From Acidimicrobiales bacterium (lineage in GTDB: Bacteria; Actinomycetota; Acidimicrobiia; Acidimicrobiales; Palsa-688), in contig DATLUM010000077.1 of NCBI GenBank assembly GCA_035533095.1, forward strand, positions 1 through 39,013: a stretch of DNA of 39,013 nucleotides, given 5' to 3'. A program made the position numbers and the translations under genes. Below, in pieces: positions 1 through 7,593 of this stretch. The notes under the pieces are model-generated. The model searched no databases and was not told the DNA's origin. It saw nothing but the letters and a program-made list of their open reading frames with translations. Position 1 is the stretch's first letter. Every line of letters starts with the position of its first letter.

Positions 1-1
1 C

Positions 2-1462
2 GCGGGTGGGAGTAGCCACGGCTCGTCCCTTGTGGGAAGTGTTGTGGTGACCGGCGACGGCGGCAACACCTGGGCGGCGCAGCCCTCGCCGTCGACCCAC
101 CAGCTGAACGGGGTGGCGTGCACCGGTCCTTCGACGTGTATAGCCGTCGGTGACAGCGGGACGATCCTCTCCACGTCGGATGAGGGTGCGACCTGGACGA
201 CCGAGACATCGGGGAGCACCCGGAACCTGTTCGGGATCTCTTGCCCGGATGCCTCCCACTGCTTCGTGACGGTCTCAGGAGCAGTAGTGCTGGCAACGAT
301 CGACGGTGGCACCACCTGGACTTCGCACACCACACCGAACAGCGTCTCGGGGATCAGCTGCCCGGACGGCTCGCACTGCTATGGGGTAGCCGGCAGCACG
401 GTCGACACGACGACCGACGGTGGTCAGACATGGGTGAGCCACTCGATCGTCAACTCCAATATCGACGACATTTGGAGCATCTCGTGCGTGAGCGACACGG
501 CTTGCACAGCTTCTGGCGGCACCGGCTTCAGCCAGGCGAACCATCCTGCGCTGATCCTCACCACGACGGACGGGGGCACCACCTGGAACCAGATCGCCAC
601 GCCGGCGGGCACCCACGGAACGCCGAACGTCGCCTGCAATTCCACGGCGTGTTGGGCGGCCGGGGCCAAGGGCGCGATCATCTCGACGCTCACCCCTGGC
701 TACTGGATGGTCGGTTCGGATGGTGGTGTGTTCAACCTGGGCCCGAACAGCTACTTCGGCTCCACGGGTAACCGAACACTCAACAAGCCGATCGTCGGGA
801 TCGCTGACACCCGCGACCTGGGCGGCTACTGGATGGCAGCCACCGATGGTGGAATCTTCAACTTCGGTGACGCCGGTTATCACGGGTCGCTGCCGGGGTT
901 GGGGATCACGCCGAACAAGCCGATGGTGGGAATCGCTTCGACACCTGACGGTGGTGGCTACTGGTTGGTCGCGTCCGACGGAGGGATCTTCAACTTCGGT
1001 GACGCCCACTTCTACGGCTCACTCGGCAACCGGACGTTGAACCAGCCGATAGTCGGGATGGCCTCCACGCCAGACGGCGGCGGTTACTGGCTGGTGGCTG
1101 CCGATGGTGGGATCTTCAACTTCGGCGACGCTGCCTACCTGGGTTCGGTGCCGGGTATGGGGATCAAGGTCAACAAGCCAGTGGTAGGTATGGCCGCTAC
1201 CTCCGACGGTGGCGGTTACTGGCTGGTGGCTTCCGATGGTGGGATCTTCAACTTCGGCGATGCCCCGTACAACGGTTCGCTCGGTAACCGTACGATCAAC
1301 CAGCCGATCGTGGGCATGGTCGCCACCTCGGACAACGGCGGCTATTGGCTCGCCGCTGCCGACGGTGGGATCTTCAACCTGGGTGACGCGCCCTACGAGG
1401 GTTCGGTGCCTGGGCTCGGGATCACCGTCAACAAGCCGATTGTGGGGATAGCTGGCGGCTGA
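2..1462 (+). CDS. Repeat-rich surface/secreted protein, 5' end outside window
   Basis: The frame is open to the left edge, so the start and any signal peptide lie outside; the GTG at 32 is probably internal. Counting from that codon, residues 1-220 hold about five Asp-box-like units (DGGxTW) of the BNR/YCF48 type, each followed by a short Cys-containing stretch such as SCPDASHC, suggesting a disulfide-stabilised beta-propeller. Residues 223-476 are six units that begin GYW, followed by an SDGGIFNFGDA-like core; units alternate between 42 and 44 residues. The protein ends on the sixth unit with no anchor or sorting motif. Such repeats are common in secreted Acidimicrobiia proteins; their ligand is unknown to me. 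No function can be assigned beyond a likely extracellular propeller or adhesion-like role. The next gene is an ABC exporter, separated by a hairpin. Confidence 0.75.
   Translation, partial: AGGSSHGSSLVGSVVVTGDGGNTWAAQPSPSTHQLNGVACTGPSTCIAVGDSGTILSTSDEGATWTTETSGSTRNLFGISCPDASHCFVTVSGAVVLATIDGGTTWTSHTTPNSVSGISCPDGSHCYGVAGSTVDTTTDGGQTWVSHSIVNSNIDDIWSISCVSDTACTASGGTGFSQANHPALILTTTDGGTTWNQIATPAGTHGTPNVACNSTACWAAGAKGAIISTLTPGYWMVGSDGGVFNLGPNSYFGSTGNRTLNKPIVGIADTRDLGGYWMAATDGGIFNFGDAGYHGSLPGLGITPNKPMVGIASTPDGGGYWLVASDGGIFNFGDAHFYGSLGNRTLNQPIVGMASTPDGGGYWLVAADGGIFNFGDAAYLGSVPGMGIKVNKPVVGMAATSDGGGYWLVASDGGIFNFGDAPYNGSLGNRTINQPIVGMVATSDNGGYWLAAADGGIFNLGDAPYEGSVPGLGITVNKPIVGIAGG
698..1459 (+). repeat. 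Six GYW...DGGIFNFGDA protein repeats arranged as three 86-residue A-B pairs
   Basis: Units begin at GYW. Units 1, 3 and 5 carry the linker GNRTLN or GNRTIN and are 42 residues long. Units 2, 4 and 6 carry PGLGITPN, PGMGIKVN or PGLGITVN and are 44 residues (the last is cut to 40 by the stop). The DNA therefore has a period of about 258 bases repeated three times, with mostly synonymous differences. Confidence 0.85.
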
Positions 1463-1487
1463 CGGCCTGGACCTCCAGGCCGTCAGC
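1458..1487 (+). terminator. 13-bp perfect hairpin spanning the stop codon of the repeat protein
   Basis: GCTGACGGCCTGG (1458-1470) and CCAGGCCGTCAGC (1475-1487) are perfect reverse complements around a 4-base loop ACCT. The TGA stop (1460-1462) lies in the left arm. No T-run follows, so this is not a canonical intrinsic terminator. U-less hairpin terminators have been proposed in high-GC actinobacteria. It ends 12 bases before the ABC ATPase start. Confidence 0.55.
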
Positions 1488-1493
1488 TACGGT
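1488..1493 (+). promoter_or_regulatory. Candidate -10 box (TACGGT) for a leaderless ABC ATPase transcript
   Basis: TACGGT fits TANNNT and lies 6 bases before the ATG at 1500. No Shine-Dalgarno sequence precedes that ATG, as expected if transcription starts at or next to the start codon. No convincing -35 is seen. Confidence 0.35.
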
Positions 1494-1499
1494 GCCGGC

Positions 1500-2303
1500 A
1501 TGACGGCTGCGGTCGCGTGCCGGCAACTCACCTTCAGCTTCGGGGAGCAGTTGGCGGTCGATCATGTCGATCTGGAGATCGCGCCAGGCGAGGTATTCGG
1601 CCTGCTCGGACCCAATGGCGCCGGCAAGACGACGACCATCCGGATCCTGACCACCCTCCTCCCGTGTGAGCGGGGAAGTGCTGAAATCTTCGGCGTGGAC
1701 GTCGGCCGGCACCCGATGGAGGTGCGCAGGCTGATCGGCTACGTGCCCCAGCAGCTCTCCGCCGACTCGGGTCTGACCGGGCGCCAGAACCTCATGCTCT
1801 ACGCCCGCCTGTACGGCCTGCCTGGCAGGGTACGCCGGCAGGTGACGGAGGAGGTTCTGGATGCCATGGGCCTGACGGAGTCCGCCGACCGCCTCGTGCG
1901 CACCTACTCGGGTGGGATGGTGAGACGCCTCGAGCTTGCGCAGGCCCTTGTGAGCTCCCCCAAGCTCCTGATACTCGACGAACCGACCACCGGCCTCGAC
2001 CCGATAGGCAGGACCGACATGTGGGAGCGCCTGCACGCCCTACGCAAGCAGACCGGGCTGACGGTCCTGCTGACCACCCACTACATGGAGGAAGCCGAGC
2101 GTCTCTGCGACCGATTGGCGATGATGCATCTGGGACGCGTCAGGCTCGTGGGAACTCCGCAGGAGCTCAAATCCGCGCACGGCGAAGGAGCCACACTGGA
2201 GGACGTGTTCAGGACCGTCGCCGGCCGGAGCCTCGGATCCGACGAAGGAGGTGGATACCGTGCCGTTCGTGGCGCCCGCCGAGCTGCCAACCGGCTCGGA
2301 TAG
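1500..2303 (+). CDS. ABC transporter ATP-binding protein, DrrA-like exporter type
   Basis: Cytoplasmic ATPase of an ABC-2 exporter, 267 residues. Walker A is GPNGAGKTT (37-45), a Q-loop lies near VPQQ (81-84), the signature is YSGGM (135-139), Walker B is ILDEPT (157-162) and the switch histidine is in TTHYMEE (His193). The C-terminal phrase TLEDVFRTVAG is typical of DrrA/daunorubicin-resistance-type ATPases. It overlaps the 5' end of the permease gene by 44 bases, so the two should be translated together as one exporter. Substrate cannot be told from sequence; candidates are drugs, lipids or cell-envelope components. The ATG start at 1500 gives the family's normal N-terminus. Confidence 0.93.
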   Translation: MTAAVACRQLTFSFGEQLAVDHVDLEIAPGEVFGLLGPNGAGKTTTIRILTTLLPCERGSAEIFGVDVGRHPMEVRRLIGYVPQQLSADSGLTGRQNLMLYARLYGLPGRVRRQVTEEVLDAMGLTESADRLVRTYSGGMVRRLELAQALVSSPKLLILDEPTTGLDPIGRTDMWERLHALRKQTGLTVLLTTHYMEEAERLCDRLAMMHLGRVRLVGTPQELKSAHGEGATLEDVFRTVAGRSLGSDEGGGYRAVRGARRAANRLG

Positions 2304-3156
2304 AGACATTCCCCAGCCGCCTCGGCTGGGGACCCCATCATGGGCTCTCCTGCCCCAGAGCGTCGGAGCGCTCTGCCTGGCCGAGATCCAGAAGATGCGC
2401 CACGACTGGACGGAACTCGCGACGCGTGCACTCCAACCGGTCCTGTGGCTGGTCATCTTCGGCGAGACCTTCACGAGGCTCCATGCAATCCCCAGCGGAG
2501 GCCGTCCATACCTCGACTTCCTGGCGCCTGGAATCCTCGCCCAGTCAGCCCTCTTCGTCGCCATCTTCTATGGCATCCACATCATCTGGGAGCGCGACGC
2601 GGGGATCCTGCCCCGCCTGCTCGTGACCCCGATCCCGCGGCCGGCACTCATCCTCGGCAAGGCGTTCGCAGCGGGGATCCGCGGGATCAGCCAGGTCATC
2701 GTCGTGTTCTGTGTGTCGCTCATCCTGGGCGTGTCGCTGAACTTCAATCCCCTGCACATCCTGGGAACGATCGTGATCGTCGTGCTGGGCGCCGGGTTCT
2801 TCGCGAGCCTGTCTATGACTCTTGCCGGCCTCGCGCTGTCGCGCGACCGTCTCATGGGACTCGGGCAGGCGATCACCATGCCGCTCTTCTTCGCCTCCAA
2901 TGCCCTCTACCCCGTGAAAGTCATGCCCGGCTGGGTTCAGGTTCTAACGAAGGTGAACCCGCTCAGCTACGAGGTCAATGCTCTGCGGGGTCTCTTGATA
3001 GGGACGAGGGCTCCCTTGCTGGAGGACTTCGCGGTGCTGCTGGTGGCCCTCGTCGTCGGAGTCACCGCCGCTTCGGCTCTGCTCAAGCGGCTGGTTCGCG
3101 GCCCGACAGGGTCCAAGGGGCTGCGCGGGCTCCGGGCCCGACGCGCCCGCGCCTGA
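2260..3156 (+). CDS. ABC-2 type transporter permease
   Basis: Membrane partner of the preceding ATPase, 298 residues from the GTG at 2260. A GTG at 2251 is in frame, but the ribosome binding site GAAGGAGGTG (2244-2253) overlaps it and sits 6 bases before 2260, which favours 2260. After about 60 cytoplasmic residues there are about six hydrophobic segments. The phrase GILPRLLVTPIPRPALILGK, followed by a long helix, is the conserved ABC-2 region, and NPLSYEVNALRGLL near the C-terminus is also typical. The C-terminal tail is Arg-rich and cytosolic. It most likely forms a dimer of permeases with two ATPases, like DrrA/DrrB. Substrate unknown. Confidence 0.9.
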   Translation: MPFVAPAELPTGSDRDIPQPPRLGTPSWALLPQSVGALCLAEIQKMRHDWTELATRALQPVLWLVIFGETFTRLHAIPSGGRPYLDFLAPGILAQSALFVAIFYGIHIIWERDAGILPRLLVTPIPRPALILGKAFAAGIRGISQVIVVFCVSLILGVSLNFNPLHILGTIVIVVLGAGFFASLSMTLAGLALSRDRLMGLGQAITMPLFFASNALYPVKVMPGWVQVLTKVNPLSYEVNALRGLLIGTRAPLLEDFAVLLVALVVGVTAASALLKRLVRGPTGSKGLRGLRARRARA

Positions 3157-3173
3157 CGCGCCGGTTCGGCGTC

Positions 3174-3983
3174 TCACGACGTCGTGCTCGGGTTGCCCGC
3201 TGCTCCGACGACGACCGTGTCGGTGCCCGTCACCTGGCTCTGGTAGGGGTCGTAGCACGGGTTGCCCGTCGGGTAGCGGACTTTGACGGTGTAGGTTCCT
3301 GCTGCTGCGTAGGTGTAAGGGTACGTGGCCGTGGCCGAGGTGGCGTGCTTGGCCGGAAGATCCCAGGGGCCGTACCTGATCGGGCACATTGGGGCGGTCC
3401 CAGCAGCACAGCCCTGTCCCATTCCGTCCCCGTATTCGACTTGCCCGCAGGTAGAGACGGTGGTGTCAGGATCCGAGATACGGACCGTGAAGGTCACCTG
3501 TCCACCTGCTACTGGATCCGCGGGGCTGTAGCTGATCGACACAGAGGCCTGATCGGTTGGCACCGGCGCCGGAGCCCAGCGGAATGGTCCGCACGCTGGG
3601 TTGTAGCTGTTGTGGCACACGAGCGCGGTCGTGGCCGTGGTCGTGGGCGCCGGCTGCTGGACCGCGACCGCGGTCGTGGTGGGAGGCGCTGCCGTCGTGC
3701 TGGTCGTCGATGGCACGGTGCTCGCCGGCGGGGGATCGGTTGTCGGGCTGGTTCCCGTCGCGGTGGTGACGACCGCCCGACGGGGCTGCCCGGAGAGAGC
3801 GACGGCCACAACCGGCGCCGTGACCATCCCGCACAGCAGTACCGCCGTAGCGACCGCGACCGCCCGGTGCCGCCTGATCAGACCGGCGACCGACCGGCCC
3901 ACAGACCGCGACCGGCCGTCCGAGCGCGACTGGCCATCGGCGTCACCCCGCGACGGCTCGGATGGGTTGGTCAGGTTGTCCAC
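3174..3983 (-). CDS. Membrane-anchored protein with Thr/Pro linker and PKD-like domain
   Basis: 269 residues from a GTG start. Residues 1-40 are polar and Arg/Ser-rich and would be cytoplasmic. Residues 41-63 form one transmembrane helix with no signal peptidase site that I can see. Residues 71-120 are a low-complexity Thr/Pro/Ala linker. Residues 145-260 look like a PKD or Ig-like beta-sandwich: VTFTVRISDPD, then YGDGMG, then YTYAAAGTYTVKVRYP. Cysteines at 123, 131, 179, 192, 200 and 243 could form disulfides outside the cell. I infer an envelope protein that displays a PKD domain; the partner is unknown. Its stop lies 17 bases from the convergent permease stop. It is divergent from the phosphoesterase gene. 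Confidence 0.65.
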   Translation of the reverse strand: MDNLTNPSEPSRGDADGQSRSDGRSRSVGRSVAGLIRRHRAVAVATAVLLCGMVTAPVVAVALSGQPRRAVVTTATGTSPTTDPPPASTVPSTTSTTAAPPTTTAVAVQQPAPTTTATTALVCHNSYNPACGPFRWAPAPVPTDQASVSISYSPADPVAGGQVTFTVRISDPDTTVSTCGQVEYGDGMGQGCAAGTAPMCPIRYGPWDLPAKHATSATATYPYTYAAAGTYTVKVRYPTGNPCYDPYQSQVTGTDTVVVGAAGNPSTTS

Positions 3984-4059
3984 GCGGTTACGACCCCTTC
4001 GTCACCCGGCGATTCGGACACAATCATGACACTGCCGCCTCGCGCACTTCCGTCAACCA

Positions 4060-4108
4060 CAACCCAATTCTCCACCTGCTGGGTTGCGACCTCCTCGAGG
4101 GGTACCTT
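4060..4108 (+). promoter_or_regulatory. Inverted repeat and candidate -10 upstream of the phosphoesterase gene
   Basis: CAACCCA (4060-4066) and TGGGTTG (4080-4086) form a perfect 7-base inverted repeat with a 13-base spacer, a spacing compatible with a dimeric repressor. TACCTT (4103-4108) fits TANNNT and lies exactly 7 bases before the GTG at 4116. The repeat would cover the -35 region. The region also separates two divergent genes. Confidence 0.35.
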
Positions 4109-4115
4109 TCGTCAG

Positions 4116-5075
4116 GTGGAACCGGCTGGCGATCGCGAGGATGCTCTGGACGAATACCGAGCAAAGCGGTCATTCGATCGCACTCCGGAGCCGAGCGGGG
4201 AGACCGCAGGTGGACGCGACGCCGGGCCGAGGTTCGTGGTCCAAAAGCACGACGCCCGCCGGCTGCACTACGACTTCCGCCTCGAAGCCGACGGCGTCCT
4301 GGTGTCCTGGGCCGTGCCCAAGGGCCCGAGCTACGACCCCAAGGCCAAGAGGCTCGCCGTGCACGTCGAGGATCACCCTCTCGACTACGAGGACTTCGAA
4401 GGAGTGATCCCCGAAGCGCAGTACGGGGCGGGAACGGTCATCGTCTGGGACCGGGGGACTTACCGCAACCTCACCGAGAAGCGGGGCAGGCCGGTGTCGG
4501 TCTCGGAAGCGGTTCGCGCCGGGCACCTCTCTGTCTGGCTGGACGGCACGAAGCTCACCGGCGGCTGGTCGCTATCTAGGACGCGAGGTTATGGCGACGG
4601 CGATGGTGACAACTGGCTGCTCATCAAGAAGGTCGACGATCGCGCCGACCCGGCACGGGACGTCACCGCCGACGAGCCGCTCTCGGTCAAGACCGGCCGG
4701 GATCTTCGCGACACTGCCGAGGACACCGGGTCGGCTCAGTGGACCCGGGAGCGGGCCACCTGGATCCCTCCGTTGCTGGACGCTCCGGCCGATGGGAGAC
4801 GCTGCATCGCCGTGCGCAACGGGGCGGAGATCGTCCTGTGGTCCGGGGATCACCAACGAATATCCGACGGCGACACCCGGATCGCTCGGGCTCTCGCCGG
4901 CCTCGCCGCCGACAACTTCACGATCGACGGGCTGATCACCGACGCCGGCGAGTACGTCCCGATCGATCTGCTGCACCTGCTCGGTCACGACACGACCGTG
5001 CTGCCTCGGGACGAACGGCACGCTTTGCTCGCCCAGACGGTCGAGGGCGCCGAAGAGCCGATCAGGCCTCTTTAG
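4116..5075 (+). CDS. LigD-type 3'-phosphoesterase domain protein with degenerate ligase domain
   Basis: 319 residues. Residues 12-175 match the phosphoesterase (PE) module of DNA ligase D, which trims 3'-phosphate and ribonucleotide ends during bacterial end joining. The metal and catalytic residues known from Pseudomonas LigD (His42, His48, Asp50, Arg52, His84, Tyr88) are all present at a constant +3 offset: His45, His51, Asp53, Arg55, His87, Tyr91. Residues 215-310 resemble an ATP-dependent ligase adenylation domain (DGRR, then DGLI, then IDLLHLLG). The lysine of KxDGxR is Pro224 and the acidic residue of the DGE motif is Leu273, so it should not bind AMP covalently. I chose GTG 4116 because of the TACCTT box and the family N-terminus (EYRAKRSFDRTPEP); ATG 4026 is possible. 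No ku or polymerase gene is nearby. Confidence 0.85.
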   Translation: MEPAGDREDALDEYRAKRSFDRTPEPSGETAGGRDAGPRFVVQKHDARRLHYDFRLEADGVLVSWAVPKGPSYDPKAKRLAVHVEDHPLDYEDFEGVIPEAQYGAGTVIVWDRGTYRNLTEKRGRPVSVSEAVRAGHLSVWLDGTKLTGGWSLSRTRGYGDGDGDNWLLIKKVDDRADPARDVTADEPLSVKTGRDLRDTAEDTGSAQWTRERATWIPPLLDAPADGRRCIAVRNGAEIVLWSGDHQRISDGDTRIARALAGLAADNFTIDGLITDAGEYVPIDLLHLLGHDTTVLPRDERHALLAQTVEGAEEPIRPL

Positions 5076-5869
5076 GGCAAGCGCGCCCGGATCCACGCTG
5101 TCATCGTGGACAGCACCTCCGCGTTGCGCGGCTCGTTGAAGATCTCGTGCCACATCCCGGGCCAGAAGATCGCGGTGAGGTCTTCCGAGGACACCGAGCT
5201 GACGACGTCGCGCAGGGCCTGCGGGCTGATGAGAAGGTCCCCGCTGCCGTGCATGGCGAGAATGGGAAGAGTCAGCTCCTTGAGCCGCTCGCGGACAGCT
5301 TCCACCTGGCCGAAGGACTCGATGAAGTTGCGCGGAGGTGGCCCTAGGTACACGAGAGGGTCGTCCTTGTAGGCCTGCACGACAGCCGGATCACTCGACA
5401 CCGCGTCGGCGAGGCCGAGATCCGGGATCTCCGGGAGCTCGGCGAGCGCAGCCACTTCCGGCGAGACATGCAGAAGCGCCCCGGAGAGTACGAGGCCGGC
5501 GAGGCGATCCTGGTGCTCTTCGGCGTACGCGGCGGCGATGAGCCCTCCCATGGAGTGGCCGATCAGGTACAGAGGACCATCTGGCGCGGACCGGCGGACC
5601 ACGTCCACGAAGAGGTCCAGATCGGCGACCGCCGACTCGATGGACTCGATATCAGCGCGCTCTCCCTCGCTCTGGCCGTGGCCGCGGTGGTCGAACGCCC
5701 ACACGGACAAGCCGGCGGTGTTGAGGGCAGCTGCCACATGGTCGTAGCGGCCGCAGTGCTCGGCGAAACCATGTGAGATGACGACCTGAGCGGCAGCGGA
5801 TCCCGGGCTGTCCCAGTGCCTGTAGTACAGCCGGCCCCCTGCGAAGCGGTCTTCGACGAACTTGGCCAT
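5072..5869 (-). CDS. Alpha/beta hydrolase, monoacylglycerol lipase family
   Basis: 265 residues from the ATG at 5869. The nucleophile elbow is GHSMGG with Ser106, the oxyanion region is SHGFAEHCGRY (32-42), the acid is Asp211 in HGSGD and the base is His241 in MWHEIFNE. GRY, FDHRGHGQSEG and the final WHEIFNE are hallmarks of the Hydrolase_4/monoglyceride lipase family, which hydrolyses monoacylglycerols or lysophospholipids; in mycobacteria the relative is Rv0183. There is no signal peptide, so it is likely cytoplasmic. Its stop overlaps that of the convergent phosphoesterase by 4 bases. A longer reading to 6082 is open but has no homology-like sequence before residue 72. Confidence 0.88.
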   Translation of the reverse strand: MAKFVEDRFAGGRLYYRHWDSPGSAAAQVVISHGFAEHCGRYDHVAAALNTAGLSVWAFDHRGHGQSEGERADIESIESAVADLDLFVDVVRRSAPDGPLYLIGHSMGGLIAAAYAEEHQDRLAGLVLSGALLHVSPEVAALAELPEIPDLGLADAVSSDPAVVQAYKDDPLVYLGPPPRNFIESFGQVEAVRERLKELTLPILAMHGSGDLLISPQALRDVVSSVSSEDLTAIFWPGMWHEIFNEPRNAEVLSTMTAWIRARLP

Positions 5870-5956
5870 GCGGCCATGATGGCATGGCGGTCGCCTGCAG
5901 GTACGGTCTGCAACCGGACAACAACAGCACCCACGGAACCGGAACGGGAGGTGTCG

Positions 5957-7591
5957 ATGTCGCTTGGTAGCTCGGTCATGGCGAGGCTCGGAAGGCTCGG
6001 GCCCGCGCTTTCGAACGACGTGGTCGTCGAGCGTGACCTGGAGACCAAGGTGCCCGACGGCGCAGTGCTGCTCGCCGACCACTGGTTCTCGCCTTCGACA
6101 CTGTCCTCGGCCCCCGTTGTGCTACTGCGCTCTCCCTACGGAAGGCGGCAGTTGGGCGTGCTCGGCCGGCTCTTCTCCGAACGCGGATACCAGGTGATCA
6201 TCCAGAGCTGCCGCGGGACGTTCGGCTCGGGTGGTCCGACGTTCGACCCGTTCCACCACGAGCGGGCAGACGGGCTCGCCACGCTGCGCTGGATATCGGA
6301 ACAGCCGTGGTTCACCGGATCTGTCGCGACGTTCGGACCCAGCTACCTCGGCTTGGCGCAGTGGGCTGTCGCAGACGACCCACCATCGTTCCTGAAGGCC
6401 ATGGCTTTGCAGGTGACCACGGCGAGGGTGCGGGACATCGTGTACCCGGGCGGGTCCTTCGCTCTCGAGACGGGTGCGACATGGGTGCAGCAGCTGCACC
6501 TCCAGGAGCGCAACCCCAACACGGTGATCTTGGCGATGCTGCTGGGCCGGCGCCGTCTGCGCGGGGCGTACACCATGCTTCCGCTGAGCGAGGCCGACAC
6601 CGGAGTGCTCGGCAAGAAGGTGGCGTTCTACCAGGACTGGCTGGCTCACGCGACACCCGGGGACCCGTGGTGGGACGATCTGGATTGGTCACGAGACGTC
6701 GCGAGGATGCCCCCGACGACGATGCTGGCAGGATGGCACGACCCCTTTCTTCCGGGCCAGCTCGAGGATTACCGGCGGCTGCGGGACGCCGGGCGCGAGG
6801 TCCGGCTGCTCATAGGCCCATGGACCCACGCGAGCCCGCGCGCCGGGGCAGCGGGCCTTCGCGACGCTCTTGATTGGTTCGACCAACACCTCGGGGAGAG
6901 ACCGTCGAGGCGCGGTTCGATGGTTCGTTTCTGGGTCGGCGGCAGCCGGCGTTGGGTCGACGTCGACGATTGGCCACCGCCTCACAGCGTGGCGCGGTGG
7001 AACTTCCAACCCGCCGGAGGCCTGTCTCCGACGCCGGCGGACGCCGGTGCACCCGACCGGTTCCGCTTCGATCCTGCGCACCCCGCTCCGGGACTCGGAG
7101 GGCCGAGCCTCGACATGGTTCGCGCCGGGCGGCGCAACCAGCGCCGCCGCGAGTCGCGGTCGGATGTTCTCGCTTACACGAGCGACGTGCTCAGCTCGGA
7201 CCTGACGATCGCGGGGCCTGTGACCGCCGAGGTCTGGGTCAGGTGCAGCATCAGTTGCCACGACGTCTTCGTCCGTCTATGTGACGTTCACCCGTCGGGG
7301 CGCTCGTACAACGTTTGCGACGGCATCATCCGCCTGGACCCGTCGAACACCGAAGCCGCCGGCGACGGTTCCAGCCGTGTACGGGTGCCGATGTGGCCGG
7401 CGGCGCTGAGGTTCAGGCGCGGCCATCGCATCAGGGTCCAGGTGTCAAGTGCGGCGCACCCCCTCTACGCGCGCAACCCCGGCAGCGGCGAACCGCTGGG
7501 GAGTGCATCGACGCTCACCCCGGGAACGCTCGAGGTCTTCCACGACCCCGAGCATCCCTCGGGGATCGACTTACCGGTAACCGGCATCTGA
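5957..7591 (+). CDS. CocE/NonD family hydrolase (X-Pro dipeptidyl-peptidase-like)
   Basis: 544 residues. The N-terminal alpha/beta hydrolase domain has the family elbow GPSYLG with Ser129, preceded by SCRGTFGSGG; the acid is probably Asp262 in GWHDPFLPGQ and the base His291 in IGPWTHASP. From about residue 340 the jelly-roll domain of the X-Pro/CocE family follows, ending RVQVSSAAHPLYARNPGSGE. Family members cleave esters, amides or N-terminal X-Pro peptides; the substrate here is unknown. No signal peptide. ATG 5957 is preceded by GGGAGG (5946-5951); GTG 5951 overlaps that site and is less likely. A TACGGT box at 5902-5907 could be its -10. Divergent from the lipase gene. Confidence 0.88.
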   Translation: MSLGSSVMARLGRLGPALSNDVVVERDLETKVPDGAVLLADHWFSPSTLSSAPVVLLRSPYGRRQLGVLGRLFSERGYQVIIQSCRGTFGSGGPTFDPFHHERADGLATLRWISEQPWFTGSVATFGPSYLGLAQWAVADDPPSFLKAMALQVTTARVRDIVYPGGSFALETGATWVQQLHLQERNPNTVILAMLLGRRRLRGAYTMLPLSEADTGVLGKKVAFYQDWLAHATPGDPWWDDLDWSRDVARMPPTTMLAGWHDPFLPGQLEDYRRLRDAGREVRLLIGPWTHASPRAGAAGLRDALDWFDQHLGERPSRRGSMVRFWVGGSRRWVDVDDWPPPHSVARWNFQPAGGLSPTPADAGAPDRFRFDPAHPAPGLGGPSLDMVRAGRRNQRRRESRSDVLAYTSDVLSSDLTIAGPVTAEVWVRCSISCHDVFVRLCDVHPSGRSYNVCDGIIRLDPSNTEAAGDGSSRVRVPMWPAALRFRRGHRIRVQVSSAAHPLYARNPGSGEPLGSASTLTPGTLEVFHDPEHPSGIDLPVTGI

Positions 7592-7593
7592 AC

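Noticed and set aside
2340-4115. Long open frame leading into the phosphoesterase (911 codons in total)
   Set aside because: The first 590 codons are antisense to or out of frame with the ABC permease and PKD-like genes and have Arg/Gly/Pro-rich, low-complexity content. Only the part after 4116 resembles a protein family.
5041-5080. Bidirectional terminator between phosphoesterase and lipase genes
   Set aside because: The two stops overlap and the best inverted repeat there has a mismatch and no T-run; nothing convincing.
5870-6082. 71-residue N-terminal extension of the lipase-like hydrolase
   Set aside because: It covers the CocE gene start on the other strand, has a Cys-run and basic composition, and lies before the family N-terminus MAKFVEDRFAGGRLYYR.
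7571-7580. Perfect palindrome TTACCGGTAA near the end of the CocE gene
   Set aside because: It is inside coding sequence encoding the family C-terminus, only 10 bases, with no partner motif; chance is likely.
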